From: Albifimbria verrucaria
Taxonomy: Eukaryota > Ascomycota > Sordariomycetes > Hypocreales > Stachybotryaceae
Reading direction: 5' to 3'
Assembly: GCA_020081605.1 (NCBI GenBank)
Contig: JAHREC010000019.1
Span: 1,302,001-1,366,000 of the forward strand
DNA length: 64,000 nt
Numbering within the stretch: the first letter of the stretch is position 1; each line of letters opens with the position of its first letter. Shown one piece after another: positions 45,426 to 57,934 of this stretch. Below the pieces are notes generated by a model. The model was not told the origin of the DNA and searched no databases. It saw only the letters and a program-made list of their open reading frames with translations. A program made the position numbers and the translations under genes.

Positions 45426-46588
45426 ATGTCTATTCCGACGTCTCCGAGTTCTAGCCACCTCAATCCTCTGGGTAACCAGAGGGTTCTGGATCCGCCTCGT
45501 GGTGAGAGTTTTGTCTCAGGTCTCGGCCGGTATCCTGCCTGGCGTCGTGAGCAAATTGGGCTGCCAGTCACGGAGAGGGCATATGAACACGGCATAGCTT
45601 CGTCAAATTCCCGATGGTTGGCTGGGAAGCCCCATCCTAACCCAGGAGGGTGCCAGAATGACGGAGCTGCCACAGGGCCCAGGCACGACTGAGGCTGGCG
45701 AGCCTACCTTTAAGAATAAGCCAGCTGATACATTCAGGCCTTGGAACCTGCCTCGTGAGGGCGAGCCCAAAAATGGAAGCGAACCCGATTTGGAGGTCTC
45801 TTCGACAAACAAGAGGCTGAGCCTGAAAAGACACCATTTGTGCAGGAAATCACTAGCCCTGGATTGAGTCATCGACGTGACAGCGTACCTCCTGTCCACA
45901 GTTCATTTACACCAAGACCCAACGAGGGCATGTACTCCCCAGCATACCATACGAAACCCTTTGGTCTTGGGAGTCCCTCCCTCCTCGTCCGACCAGATTT
46001 GGAGACATATGGTCAGTCGAGCAGGACCAAGGCTACCAGCGCCCGATAGGTCTCTTTGGCAACAACGTCGTTGACAGAGATACAGACGCATGGAATGGGA
46101 TAGACCGAGGAAATTTTGGCTTCACCAAAAACGAACGGATCCGGGAGAGCGCTGACTCAACCACCCACAACTTCCACGGCGGCCTCTTCGGTAACAGTCA
46201 TAACACAGCTCATGTTCTTGGCCACAAACAACACCCCTCTAGCGGCGCAAAACTTAGCTACAGTGCTGGCGCTTCCATCAATATTCATATTGGTGGGAAT
46301 CGTGTACATGTCAAGGTAGATCACCCCAAAGCCACCGCTTCTGCTAAACAAGGCTATGAAGCCGACAATAACAACGCCGGCGTTAACAATCTATTCGGGG
46401 AACAACATCCAACCAACTTGACTCGTATCAATATTGTCCCTCCGGAGCATGAAGAGCCGGGTCCTTCTCGTCATTCTGAGAAAGCCCCAAATCGATCACT
46501 CTTACTATTACGCTATCGTGAACAGGAGGCTGATAAGGTCTTGTTCCATGGTGCTGGAAAATGCTTCCAAAGTAATGCCCACCCTTGA
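45426..46588 (+). CDS. Unrecognised protein with spaced LFG motifs; three frame breaks
   Basis: I do not recognise this protein. Start MSIPTSPSSSHLNPLGNQRV; four open segments in changing frames join into about 390 residues. Segment 1 covers GESFVSGLGRYPAWRREQIG and segment 2 MTELPQGPGTTEAGEPTFK. Segment 3 covers EAEPEKTPFVQEITSPGLSH, and segment 4 runs to NAHP at 46588. It is polar, rich in Pro, Ser, Asn and His, with no membrane span or signal. LFGNN, LFGNS and LFGEQ recur in the last third at spacings of about 45-70 residues, each within an N/H-rich context (HNFHGGLFGNSHNTAH). The breaks (about 45640, 45815 and 46030) fit the error pattern of the window, but a decayed gene is possible. It is probably lineage-restricted. 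Confidence 0.5.
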
Positions 46589-47158
46589 GAGAAATATCCG
46601 GATATGACCGATTACTTTCTTAAACAATTCTGTAGTTTATGGTTAGCTTTAGGTTCCTGGTAGGGCGTTACAATATTCACTTCGTAGTCCACCGTGTTAG
46701 TATTTGATCAGGGTTGGATCATAAATCCAGAACATTCAACATTCATTCTGTCTTGATGACTTATGATCCATGGGTTTATTATGATCGTAATGCCATTGAA
46801 GCTCCAAGGACGAGTTGCTGTTATTATCCGCATCACAAGGCCAGCGCATCCATTCCCACGATTTCATAAAGACAACTGTTTACGAAGCCCTGCACCATCT
46901 ATCAACCCATTATACCGGCACTAGATCATGTCTACGTTCAACCTTCAGTGCACTGTTCTTCTCCTTGTAAGCGCTTTGCCGTGCATCGTGGTTCGATAAA
47001 CATCACTCCTAATGGGAAATCACCAACCACCTTTTCGATGTCAAGTTGAAGGGAAATGCAAAAGTGTTTCATTGACATAATCATTACCGTAAACATTGCC
47101 ACGTTCAGTTTGAAAGGACATGAACCATATACCGTATCAGTTGAGATACCGCCCGATC
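46589..47158. other. Intergenic region, convergent 3' ends
   Basis: 570 bp between the unrecognised gene and the stop of the Pol X gene. No coding signal. Confidence 0.4.
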
Positions 47159-49016
47159 CTATCCTGTGCATCGCTCTTCGGGCGAGCGATACTCAAGCCC
47201 CAACCCTTCAAACACTCTCCTCTCCGCAGTCTCCGCATCCGGTGCTGGTCCTGTGCCCCCTCAAAGTCCACCCAGCTACCATCAACACGACTCCTAATGC
47301 CGCTGCTATCAAACTTAAGCCGCCTCTCCTTCTTGCAGTATCGTCTGACGTCCCGCTGAAAGGTTGTTCCTCCACTCCAACCGAGCACTGCGCAGCCGAC
47401 TGTTTTCCAGGGGCTGATGATTAGATCTACACGGCGATGCAGTGCGCCTTGCTGATGCGGATCCTGCCAGACAACGAGCGCCTTGTCCAAGGTATCGAAG
47501 CCGGCCCCTGCTGTAGTCTCGCCTTTCCAGGCAACAGGCATTTGACCCCGTTCACTATTCTTTGAAGACATGATGAGAGTGTGTGTTATGTACTTTCCTT
47601 TCTCCAGACTCATGACCAATTTTTCCACAAAGTTGAGTGTCATTGCTTCATTTGGATTGCTGATGACTAGATCAACATCACCGCTCTCAGCCTTGCCACG
47701 GCGGTAACCCCCGACGATGATAATTTGAAATCCTGAGTCAATCTTTCGTGCGTGATTGAGAACAATATTAGATATGTTCTCTACTTCTTGTCGTGGTATT
47801 TTAGATTTGAATTCATCATAAAATTTGACACCAATCTGCTGCACCCGGCTCAGAGACTGCCACCCGTATTCAATAATGTCGTCCAGGTCTCGCCATCCTG
47901 TTGTGCCGCTCAGCATTGGTGAGCACTAAGAGAACGTATTTTGAAATCTCACCCTTCTTATGAAATTCGCGAGCTGTCGTGTCGCCAACTCCCCAAATTT
48001 CGTAGAAAAGCCGTAGGACAGCCATTCTCGGATCTGACGCCGCATCGGCGGTCTCTGTCAGACGCCCAGTTTCCACCCACTCCTGATATAGCTCGGCTAT
48101 CTTATGGCCGCAGCCGGGAAGACGGGCGACATCTGAGAACTGTTTAGCACTGGCAGCTCCTGACATGCGTTGGTATGGGCTGCAACTCACCGCGAGGACC
48201 GTGTAATAAGTACGGGTAGGCTGCCAATGAGGCGATGGAGGAGCTGTATGCGCGCACACCGACTTGGTCTCCTTCGAGGATACGCAGAGTCCGAACCTCC
48301 TTCAGCTCTTCTATGAAGGCAGCGTTCGGGGGTCGGCTGGCGTTGGTCGCTGACACGAGTACGTGGTTTTGAGGAATTCCGGAATAGGAGGCAAGGGAAG
48401 TTCATGCTCGGATGTCGTCTCATGAAGGAGTGGAGGTCGGCGAGAGGGACCATGCGACCTTGTGGGGTCGGCGTGATGGGAGGCCTTGGGAGGAGAGACG
48501 AACAGTGCTGCAGAAGGCCTCGATGCTTCGGACACGGGCGTCGTAGGTGTTTTCGACTTGTGCCGCAGGTCTAGTTCTGGATTCCTTGGGAGCTTATAAC
48601 CTTCATAGAGCAAATAGTTGGTTAAGGGCAGAACCTCTCGTTTGTCCAGCGAGTCCGTGAGCCACGAGAGCTTGACGACTTTGACGGTTCCAGATGGCGA
48701 GCTCGAAATGAGATTTTGATACTCATCATGGGCCTCTCCAGAGTCATCTGGTGGCGAGATGCGTCGCCGTTTATGACTCGGCGACTCATTTGAAGGGCCC
48801 ACGGTTCTGTCTCGAGCTTGGCCCGCCGGAGCTCGAACATGGCGCGCTCCCGTCTGGAGAGCTTGCCAACAACGACCTCAGCCTCATGTATGTCGTACGT
48901 GAGGGAGGGATGCTGTCCTCAAGCTTGTGTAGCTCATGAGGTTGAAGATGGGTTGGTAGCAGGTAGATGGAGGAAGCCGCAGAGCCATTATGGGCGAGCG
49001 GTCGTCGGTTTCTCAT
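47159..49016 (-). CDS. POL4: Family X DNA polymerase with BRCT domain (Pol4 / lambda-mu type)
   Basis: ATG at 49016 (MRNRRPLAHNGSAASSIYLL). The N-terminal BRCT domain spans IYLLPTHLQPHEL to VVKLSWLTDSLDKREVLPL. The 8-kDa/fingers region follows (NAAFIEELKEVRTLRILEGD, VGVRAYSSSIASLAAYP, LPGCGHKIAELYQEWVETG), then IWGVGDTTAREFHKKG. The palm carries the catalytic aspartates GDVDLVIS and RRVDLIISPW and the loop SGGTTFQRDVRRYC. The C-terminus is the family ending AERRVFEGLGLEYRSPEERC. These enzymes fill gaps in base-excision repair and non-homologous end joining. Breaks near 47270, 48343, 48790 and 48905 are single-base; the last three are C-run losses. Confidence 0.92.
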
Positions 49017-49794
49017 TGTCAAATCTGCGGCTATCGGCGGAGGCTGCAGGTAATAGGAAGACAAGGGACCATTGTCTCAAAGCCTCCGAGAATGCCAGGG
49101 GTCGACACGTGAAGGAAAGCTGGGGACAATACGATATCTTTTCCTAATCTTCGTGTCGTTGCCCGGTGTGCATGTAGGGTGTGAACAAGTAGCTTGGTAG
49201 GGTGTATGATGAAAAAGGAAACGTCGTATTATTGGAGCACGGTTCTACGTGACAGAAGAATGCGAGTTACGAGGCGCCGACCATGCACAGTATCAAAATT
49301 AGGCGAGAACTGGTAGAGTGGTAATGACGGCAATGATGAGATCTTACAGTGCCATGATACGCGACATGACGACGTAATAGACCAAAACCCAAGATACTCT
49401 ACTACAGTACAGTACAGTAAAAAAAGCGTGGAAATGAAACGGTTGTCGGATGTGGGGCCGGTTCCGCGACCCGCATCGCCTGTCGTCTGCGTCCTACAGT
49501 ACAAGTGACATCTTGGACAAAGAAAGACATGGCCTACGGTACACAAAGTCGTCTGAACTAGAATTCCCATACGCTGAACCCATGCACCACGAAGAGCCGC
49601 CCTGCTAAACCCCCGACGGCGGCTTCTGTTTCTCGTAACCCAGTCGCGGAGCGTAGCCTCTATAATTTACTGTACATATTCACGATCGCACTTTGGTGCC
49701 CCAATGAACCATCTCCTCAGCCTTGTGCCGAATGAACAACCCCGTAAGCAGTAGTACCCCAGGTGTCGCGCACTCACGCTTTCGGGGTCTCCTT
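49017..49794. other. Intergenic region with TACTGTA-type words
   Basis: No supported gene. Copies of CTACAGTACAGTACAGTA lie at about 49402-49420 and related words at 49494-49502 and 49669-49677. It lies upstream of the Pol X gene and downstream of the TFIIE-alpha gene. Confidence 0.45.
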
Positions 49795-51170
49795 CTAAAC
49801 GTCCTCAAACTCGAGCTCCTCGTCCTCATCCTCGTCACTGTCCTTTTCCTCTTCTTCCCGCTTGATCCCAGGCTCAACCTTGACCCTCTTGGCTTGCCGC
49901 TCGTCCGAGCTGTCGCCGTCATTGTCACCAGATGCCTCTCGTTTTATAGCAGGTGTGCCCGGCGTAGCCATGCCCGACGTATTGCCCGTTGCGGGAACGT
50001 CCTCGAAGTCGCCCTCGTCTTCGTCTGAGCCATACTCCCTTCCTCTTCCTCATCTTCCTCTTCAGCTTCTCGGGCTCTCTCGGCAGCCTGTTCTGCCTTC
50101 AACTTCTCAAAGATGTCATCGATTTGTGCGCTAGCCGTGTGGTCGATTGATTTGCCCTGGCCAGTTGCCTTGGAATCCGCTTCTTGTTTGGCTGTAGCCC
50201 CGACAATGCCTGTCGATCCGGAGAATGACTCTCCAGTAACCGTACTGTTGGACATCCACGAAGGGAGCGCGTTCTGCTTAGCAATCCTCTCTTTGCGAGC
50301 CCTCTCTGCCTCCTTCTCAGCCTCGGTCTGTCCCTCACTCGTCGAGATGTTAACTGCGATAGATTGGGGGCCAGTGTTCGTCAAGCCCTTGACAGCCATT
50401 GGCCGGTTAGCGCCCGCATCCATCGGAATCGTAGCTGCCCGCTGGTGCGTTGCGTCTCGAACCACTGGTCGCGCCTTCGATAGCGCACGATCGAAATCGC
50501 ATTCGGGTATGTGAACCGCATCGATCTTGGGCAGAAGCTCACTAATGAACTTGAACTGATCGTTCAGGCGTGTTGACTGTTCGTGGCCACCCGAGTTCCG
50601 GTCCGTCTCTAATGTGAGAGTATGGTGGCAACGATGGCACAGAAACCCGTGCGGCCCAACACTGTCCAGGACCTCCATCGCCGTCCATTCCGCTTTGCAG
50701 AAAGAGCAAAAGTACTGTTTTTTCTCGTTGGCTGGGACCGTGGTACCTTGCACTTCCTTATCAATATTGTATACCCGCCATTTAATCGCATCTATCGTGT
50801 GTCTATAGTTGATATAATACCAGGTTCGGTTGCTCGGTCGTGGATTTCCTTCTCGAAGCTCTGATCGTGTGTGACTGGGCCTGTTAGCTTGAAGCAAAAG
50901 ATGTGCCTTCAAAGGTGAACCTACACGGTCAAGAAGCGGTCTTCTCTAAGTTTGCCGCAGATCTTGTGCAAATCCTTGGTATTGATAGACATCAGATATG
51001 CCAGATCATCATCGCGCAGCCTGTGCAAGCACTTTAGCTAGGGTCTTCGACAACAGAAGTCCAAGTCGGGCCTACGCTTCGTGCAAAATCAAAGCGTCGA
51101 TGACGAGGATGTCGCGCGTTGGGTAAAACGCCCGCATCACAGACTTGACGAGTGTGACCGCCAAATCCAT
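49795..51170 (-). CDS. TFA1: Transcription initiation factor TFIIE alpha subunit
   Basis: ATG at 51170 (MDLAVTLVKSVMRAFYPTRD); two introns in the N-terminal part, the second joining DRFLTV to HTRSELREG. A winged-helix domain (LVIDALILHEALRDDDLAYL, NTKDLHKICGKLREDRFL) is followed by a zinc ribbon (FCSFCKAEW ... GFLCHRCHHTL, four Cys). A conserved region follows (FKFISELLPKIDAVHIPE, ALPSWMSNSTVTGE). The acidic tail reads EYGSDEDEGDFEDVPATG ... EELEFEDV at 49797. TFIIE recruits TFIIH to the RNA polymerase II preinitiation complex. The tail frame breaks near 50041 (one G short). About 430 residues, the usual length for fungal Tfa1. Confidence 0.94.
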
Positions 51171-51912
51171 TGCTTCGGTAGGATGCCGGATTCGAAAGGA
51201 GGCTCAAAGAAACAGCCAGCGCGTGAATAGGGTTCGTACACCGGGTGGTTAAAGGTGGAACACGCGATAGGGACGGCGTCAATGTTTGCACTTCTTCGTT
51301 CGATAGGTCGAGATTTAGCTAGGCGCAAACGTCGTGGCACCAACGTGATACGGGGCGACAATCCAATTCTTTGGAACCTGTTACTGCGCATGCTTTGATG
51401 TGTGCATCATGCTGCGCTCAGAATGTATTCTTGGAGCGACTTTTGACTTTCTCAAGAGAATGCCCAGACTTCGAAGCACAGGCCCTTGTCTTGTACAAGG
51501 GCAACAAAGGCTGCAGGTCCTCCGGGCTTCCCACGGCCGACTATCGAGTGCCGTTTGTCGTTGACAGGCTAAGCAGGCGACGTGACGCTCATGGCTATTG
51601 TTGGTTCTTGGAATAAATTAGGCAGATGTCTTACCTAAGCTACAGCGCCATGAGCACCCACCCAGATCTAGGTTTATCGAGTACTGTAACCCACAGCTTT
51701 GTTTGTTTGTTGGTTTGACTTTCACATTGAAGCTTGGCTCAAAGCGTTCTTCTTCATCACTCATAGCTGGCAGAACGTACAATACTAATCCACAACACAT
51801 ACGACAATTGGCGCATTGAATCCAGATCTAACCCGCTCCTTCAATTGAAGTTAACATGAATACCCGTAGCCCAGTGACAGCCACCCGGCCCATCACATGC
51901 CAGAAACCACCA
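51171..51912. other. Region between TFIIE-alpha and SMC1 genes
   Basis: 742 bp; TFIIE-alpha promoter plus SMC1 3' flank. A plus-strand open frame at 51371-51616 has no recognisable motif and was not called. Confidence 0.4.
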
Positions 51913-54900
51913 TCATTTCTGTGCAATATCGTAGCAGCTTCCATCTTTCAGTATGTACCGACTTCCGTATTTCATGCATACTTCCTTAGCTATGATATTG
52001 TTAGCCATTTCTGCAACCAATGCCAAACGAGCTGCGGTACTTACATCCAGAGTCAATGTTCGGGAGCTGTTGACCTCCTGGTCTCGGTATACTCCAATCA
52101 GACTCTCGCTGTCTTGGAACAAGCCGGCCTTCAAGCTGATCACTACAAACTGCATGCCCGGCCCTGCATGTTCGCGAATATACTTCTTGATTTTGTCAAC
52201 ATTGGCGTTGTCCAATGCTGCATCGACTTCGTCCAGGACAAAGAATGGACTTGGTTGGTAGCTGTGGATTGCAAATAAGAGTGCCAGTGCTGCCATTGTC
52301 TTCTCGCCTCCCGACAAATGTTCCATGTCTCGAAAGCGCTTCAGTGGCGGCATCGCATGGTACTTGATGCCGGACAAGTAAGGCATATCAGTATCTTCTT
52401 CAATGTCCAGGTACGCTTGGCCACCAAGAGGATATGCTTCAGACCGCGTAAGGTCCTTGTACACATTGGATATCTGTTCTTGGATATGTGTAAACGCCTT
52501 GTTGAAGAGCTCGTACCTCTTTTGCTTGATGTCACTGAAGGCCTCCTTGGCAGCATGCGCAACGGCCTTGGACTCTTCGTATTCTTGGTCAGTTTGCTTT
52601 AGTCGTGACTCCACACCTTCCAGTCGTTCCATGGCCCTCATGTTGGGGTTGAGCTTCTCTAGCTCGGAGGTGAGCGCCGCAATCTTGTCTGTCAGCCTGT
52701 TCTCCACACTCGCATCATCCGACTCTTTCAGGTCCTCGTCTAATCCACTAAAATCGATTTGGATGCCATGGTCGTCCATTGCTAAATCCATCATTTCTTC
52801 GTCCTCTCCGTCAACATCCATAGCATCAGGGTCCTGACGCAGCAGATCGTCTTCGTTAGGAAGGTTATCCAGTGTACCTTCGACTAGAGGGATCTGAATC
52901 TGTTCGAGTCGACATCGTCGAAGAAGACCGGATTTGCTTGCGCTGTTCTTCTGCACGGTCGTCTCCAAAGCAGTAATGTCACGTTGTCGTGCTTCAATAT
53001 CTTTACTGCGTCTCTGCAACTCCATCCTGGCTTCGCTGACTTTCTCATTCTTCTCTGCCAGCTCGGCCTTGTATTCGTCAAGGGTCTCCCGCAGAGTCTC
53101 CAATTCATCTTGCTCCAGTTTCATGGCTTCTTCAATGTCGGCTTTTTCTTTTGTATAACCCCTGACATCCTGTTTTAGTCGTCGCACATGTTCTTGCATT
53201 CTCGTGATACGAGCTTCCGTATCACCATGGCGGTCAACCTCCCACTTGAGGCGATTCTCCAGACGCTGCTTCTGTACCTCAAACTGGCTCCTCTTTTCTG
53301 AGATTTCTTGTTCCAGCTTGCCCTGCGAAGCTTCATAAGAGCGGATATCGGTATAACCAAGTCTCTTACAAAAGTCCGCAAAGACCTCATCCTCTACACG
53401 AGCGATGGCTTCCTGGATTTGCTGCACTGACTTTCTAGTGCTCTCAAGACGGGATGCTTGTTCGTTATACTTGGGTTGTAATTCTTGGAGTTGCTTTTGC
53501 TGACTTTCAAGCTCTCGCTTCTTACTTGAATAATTCTTGTTTAGAGCAGTAAGTTCATCTCTGATAGCAGCAAGTCGTCGCTCCAGACCAGAAAGCTCAA
53601 GCTGGAGTGGCTCTTCTTGAGTACCACGTCGGTCAGACTTTGGCAGGCGATCCAATTCCTCCTTGAGCTTGGCAGCCATCCTTTGGAGGTTCTGCACGTC
53701 GGCTTCTTCAAACCTGCGCTTGCCCCCTTTCGGTTCCGGACCACGCCCACCAGTCATAAGACCAGCCTTGTGAATGATGTATCCTTCCAGGGTGACAGCC
53801 TTCACGGGAATTCTTTTTCGTAACATATTTGCTTTGCAATTTCCAGGTTGTCGCAGACAACTGAACTGCCGCAAGCATAAGCCAGGGCACGCTCCACAGA
53901 GGAATCGAAGTTGATTGTGTCGATAGTCAGCCTCGCGCCAGAGAAGCCCTTGATGGCTGTGTTGACAGCATTGACCTTAATGTTATCGAGTGGGATGAAA
54001 GTCATGGGTGGGAACCGCTGTTCCTTCAGGTACTGGACGCATTCGACAGCAATCTTCTCAGTGTCCACGACGACTGCATCGAAGTCACGACCTAGAGCAA
54101 CGATGACAGCCTCGTCGTACTTCTTTTGCTTGGGTGTGCAGAGGTCGCCAACCCTACCTCGAACGCCAGGAAGATACGCTTAAGAGATGATACCATCTCC
54201 CTAGTCCTCGTTTCACGATCGTTCTGGCGGCGCCCATCGTCCGCTTCCCTCAACTTACGACCAACGTCTTCGAGCTTCTCTTCAAGTTCTGTTCTCTTTT
54301 GGTTCGTACGAATTCGCTCGGATTGTAATTGGTTGAACTCCTTCTTCTTGATGGCGATAGTGTTGGTTAGTTCCTTGGATGCGGTCTCGGCGGCAGCACG
54401 CCTTTCGTTGAGGCTAGCCAGCTCAGCATCGAATTTCTCAATAGCAGCCAAAATGCTATCGACCTTTCCTTTGAGACTGTCCACCGTTACTTCTTCGGCT
54501 TTTCTTTGTCGATCGAGGTTCTCCAGCTTCGTTTGATCGGAGCCTGTTCGAGACATCACTTGGGCTCGAAGAGTGTTGTATTCCTTGCGGTCAGCATCAC
54601 TCATCTCTCTGCCTTGTGACTTCAGCTGTTGTTTGATTTCCTTCTCGAAGACTTCTTTGGATTTGTTGACCTTTTCTATGTCCTTCTTGACTTTGTGGAC
54701 AATCTCAGCTTGTTCGTCTCGTTCTTTGACGACCTTCTTTATTTGCTCTTGCAGTTTGTCCACCTGCTGAGACGCTTCGTGAACCTTTTCATCTACAGGA
54801 ACTAAAGCATTTTCTTTTTGTTCAATGCTCTTCAGCTTGTGATTGATGTCCTTTTCGACACGCGCGACTTGGCGGCCTGCAGCATTCTGCTCCTTGCGAG

Positions 54901-55934
54901 CAGCTTCTAGGCGTTTCTCGTATGCCTCTACGTTGCGTCGCAGCTCTTTCAAATCCTCCTGGTGGTCGTGAATGGTAGCGCTGGATTCATCCATTGCCTT
55001 CTGGAAGTGATAGAGCTTCCAAAGGCTGTGAGTCACAATAGCACCATCCCTTTCATCCGTTTTCTTCTGGAAATTATCGGCCTCGCGTTTCTGCTCACGG
55101 TATTGCTTTATTTCGGAGTTGATGCCACGACGGCGATGGAGTTGGAAGTTCTGGTTCTCGGCTGCTTGGTCAGCCTCAACCTGGAGTCTCTCATATTCAG
55201 CCTTGTATTCCAGACTACCGGAAATCTGTTCGATGAGTCGTGTAAGGTCCTGCGGAGACTGTGACGCGATAGCTTCAACGTCGCCCTGAAAGACAAGGAA
55301 GTTCCTGGCCTTGATCAGGATATTCTCAGCCTCTAGGGCCGCGTTATATTGCTGGGCCGTAACCACGCGATCGTTAATGCGATATTCGCTGGCGCCCTGG
55401 CTAGTAATTGAGCGCTTCCACTTCTGCTCGTCCCCAGCATCATCCTCATAAACTGCCATGACCCAAGCCGTCTTGGGGTCACCGCGAGAGGCTTTGTCGT
55501 CCCCGTCTTGATGCCCGTTCGCGTGGCCGTTGGTCTCCGCGGAACCGTCATCGTTAATCTTCGACGTCTTGAGCACACGGCCACGATACACCAGGTCTTT
55601 GAGGTGTGCGGAACGTAAATGCGATGATTTTATGCCGAGCACAAAGGAGATGGCGTCCATGCTAGCCAGCCAATCTTGTTAGCCCAACCCAGTACGCCCA
55701 TATCCCAACAGATTGTCAGCGAAACAAGACTCACGAATTGGACTTGCCAGATCCATTGGGACCGATGACAGAGGTGAAGTAAGAGTCACCGAACAGGAGG
55801 GTATGATGGCCCTTGTAGGACTTGAAGTCTAGCCAGGCGAGTCAGTCGCGTTGAAGAGGGGCATAGGATGCCTCGTGATCGAATACGGAGAGAATGGACA
55901 TACTGAACAACTCGAGGCGAATGAGTTTACCCAT
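51913..55934 (-). CDS. SMC1: Cohesin subunit SMC1
   Basis: ATG at 55934 (MGKLIRLELF), two introns early. Walker A is GPNGSGKSNSMDAISFVLG. The N-terminal head continues with LKDLVYRGRVL and NFLVFQGDVEAIASQSPQDL, followed by coiled coil. The hinge is at about 54170-53650 (RIFPGVRGRVGDLC, PLDNIKVNAVNTAIKGFSGA, AVTLEGYIIHKAGLMTGG). The second coil leads to the signature LSGGEKTMAALALLFAIHSY and Walker B PSPFFVLDEVDAALDNANV. About 1,250 residues. SMC1 pairs with SMC3 in the ring that holds sister chromatids. Breaks near 53812 (one A short) and 54167 (one C short) lie in the hinge. The end is uncertain: conservation stops at SSRTLTLD, where GTAAGT could be a splice donor. The given end follows the unspliced frame, while splicing would end near 51990. 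Confidence 0.93.
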
Positions 55935-57934
55935 TATGTAGGCGACTTCCGCGCTGCCTGTAGCAGCTCCTCGCTAAGAATACAATCGGGTGCAAAGGGA
56001 ATTTCTGGTCGTCGGGGTTGAAGCAGTAGAATGCGACAAAACGGCGCGCGTCCTTAGAGACAGCTGAGAGAGGCGATGGGCGCAAGGCCAGGGGACGTGG
56101 AGAGAGACGCAACGCGCATGAGCTCTTGCTCCTGCAGCTTGATTAGAGATGCGAGTGGACGTCGCGCGCAAGCATGGCAAATTGATGGGGAATGGCAAGA
56201 GTAATAATCAAACAGCACGTCAAGGACCTTTAACGCGTCGAGCGCGACGGGAGAGTCGGTGGTGGTGTTGGGATTGAGGTGCGGGCCCGTCGGGCGAGCG
56301 CACGGACCAGGCAGCTCTTTCTGGCCGCTCCAGGCAAAGTCTACCTAGTAGCCACAACCTGAGCCACTTCCTTTGGAGCGCCTCATCAGAACAGCTTGGA
56401 GAAAAGATTAGATAAGATGCGGTGCTATGCTGCAACATTCCATCAGAGGTTGGAGGAAACTAATGCACAGCCGTGCAGCTTGCCAAAGCTTGTCTCCACG
56501 CAGTGTTCTGCAAGCACTTTCAAGGACATGGTCCAACCAGAGGCCTCAACACCAGCACCCGGTGTAATTACGTGCTGTTATTCATCCAGGCGGGACGGAG
56601 ACTAAGTCATACGCCCGTGTCCATGGGCCAGCTTTCTTCGTCTGTGAGGAAATGTACATGTGGTACTGTAAGATGATGTGGTCAGGTGGATATGCATTGG
56701 GTTCTTCAGGGAAATGGGCCCTTGACGTCTTCTGGTCCAGTCCATGATCTACCTCGCCGTGATGTCACAACATGGTATTGCGGACCATTTTGTTTACGCA
56801 TTTACTTGCTAGACATATCTCTCCACTCTTCGAGACAGGTTATCGCCAGGTGGGTCAAGTGGCAAAGCTGTAGCAGTCGTCAGGCACAAATGGCAGTACA
56901 AGCAATCTACCTATTTTTATTTTATTTAATATTGGTTGCCTACCTGTAACTGCCTAATCCTCACTGCGCTTCTCACCCAGATGGCCACCACCGAGAATCC
57001 TGTTCGCCACACAATCTCAGGGTCGCATGGATCGTGGAAACAATCACTGGGGCGTGGCAGCCTGCTCGAGCAATACTGTCAAACTATCCTGTTATCGCAA
57101 CAGGGATCAAACAAAAGGGTTCGAAACAAGTGTCACGCTGTGTGGTGTGAGGCGTCAGGCTACCTGTCAGCCGTTGGTTTTAGCTTCGGTTTCGACCAGG
57201 CCTGGGCTGGGTGAAGGTCAGGTCGACTCAGGTCCAGGTGAGGCCCAGTATTCTTCTTCATGTGCTCTCAGGTAGGTACTAAGCCAAGGTAGGCCGTACC
57301 TGCTAGGAGTGCCTACGGTACCCCACCGACGGTCACTTGGTTCAGTAGTGAGCCAAGGTACCTGCCCACCACAGGGGTGCCTGATGCAATTACGATACTT
57401 ACCATGGCTGACTTCAAGGTACATTGCGCTGCCAAAATCGACATAGCTGGCATGACATGCATCAGCCTTCCAATCCATCATCTCTATCGTCGTCACCGTG
57501 TCCTTTGTGTCGAACCTATACTCTCCCACTTTTTTACATCGTGTAATCCATTTGCTCCTCGGCACACCGTACTTTGACTAGTAGGTGCGCAGCCGCATCG
57601 CAGTCCAAGCCACAGGGGACCCTTCGTCATCATACTCCGTCCGTATCAGTACATCTATTTCCATACCTGCTAGCTCGACTCTCAGACATCTATTCCTCTT
57701 TCAACGTCAACGGGTGTTAAGACTCCTCACCACCTCGTCTATCTGTGCTCGGCTTGTTTCCTCTTCCACCCTGTCCTTCACTTGCTCCTTCATTTCTAGC
57801 CTCCAGCCCTCAGTAGCTCCTTGTCTTGCTGCGAGCGTGCATCGGTACGGCTTGCCATCCCTAGTTGATTTCTGGCTGATCGAAGCCTTGCTGGATTCGA
57901 GGTTGTTCGGGCTAATGTATTCTTGCTAGCCATC
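55935..57934. other. 2 kb gene-free region
   Basis: Contains the SMC1 promoter, the GPC1 promoter and GGTACC-type words concentrated at 57268-57420. No supported coding sequence, and no tRNA-like cloverleaf found by eye. Confidence 0.5.

Noticed and set aside
51371..51616. Plus-strand 81-codon frame between TFIIE-alpha and SMC1
   Set aside because: No motif, no start context, and it lies in the promoter and 5' UTR of the TFIIE-alpha gene.
57100..57140. GGTTCGAAAC near 57118 as a tRNA T-arm
   Set aside because: No matching acceptor, D or anticodon stems upstream.
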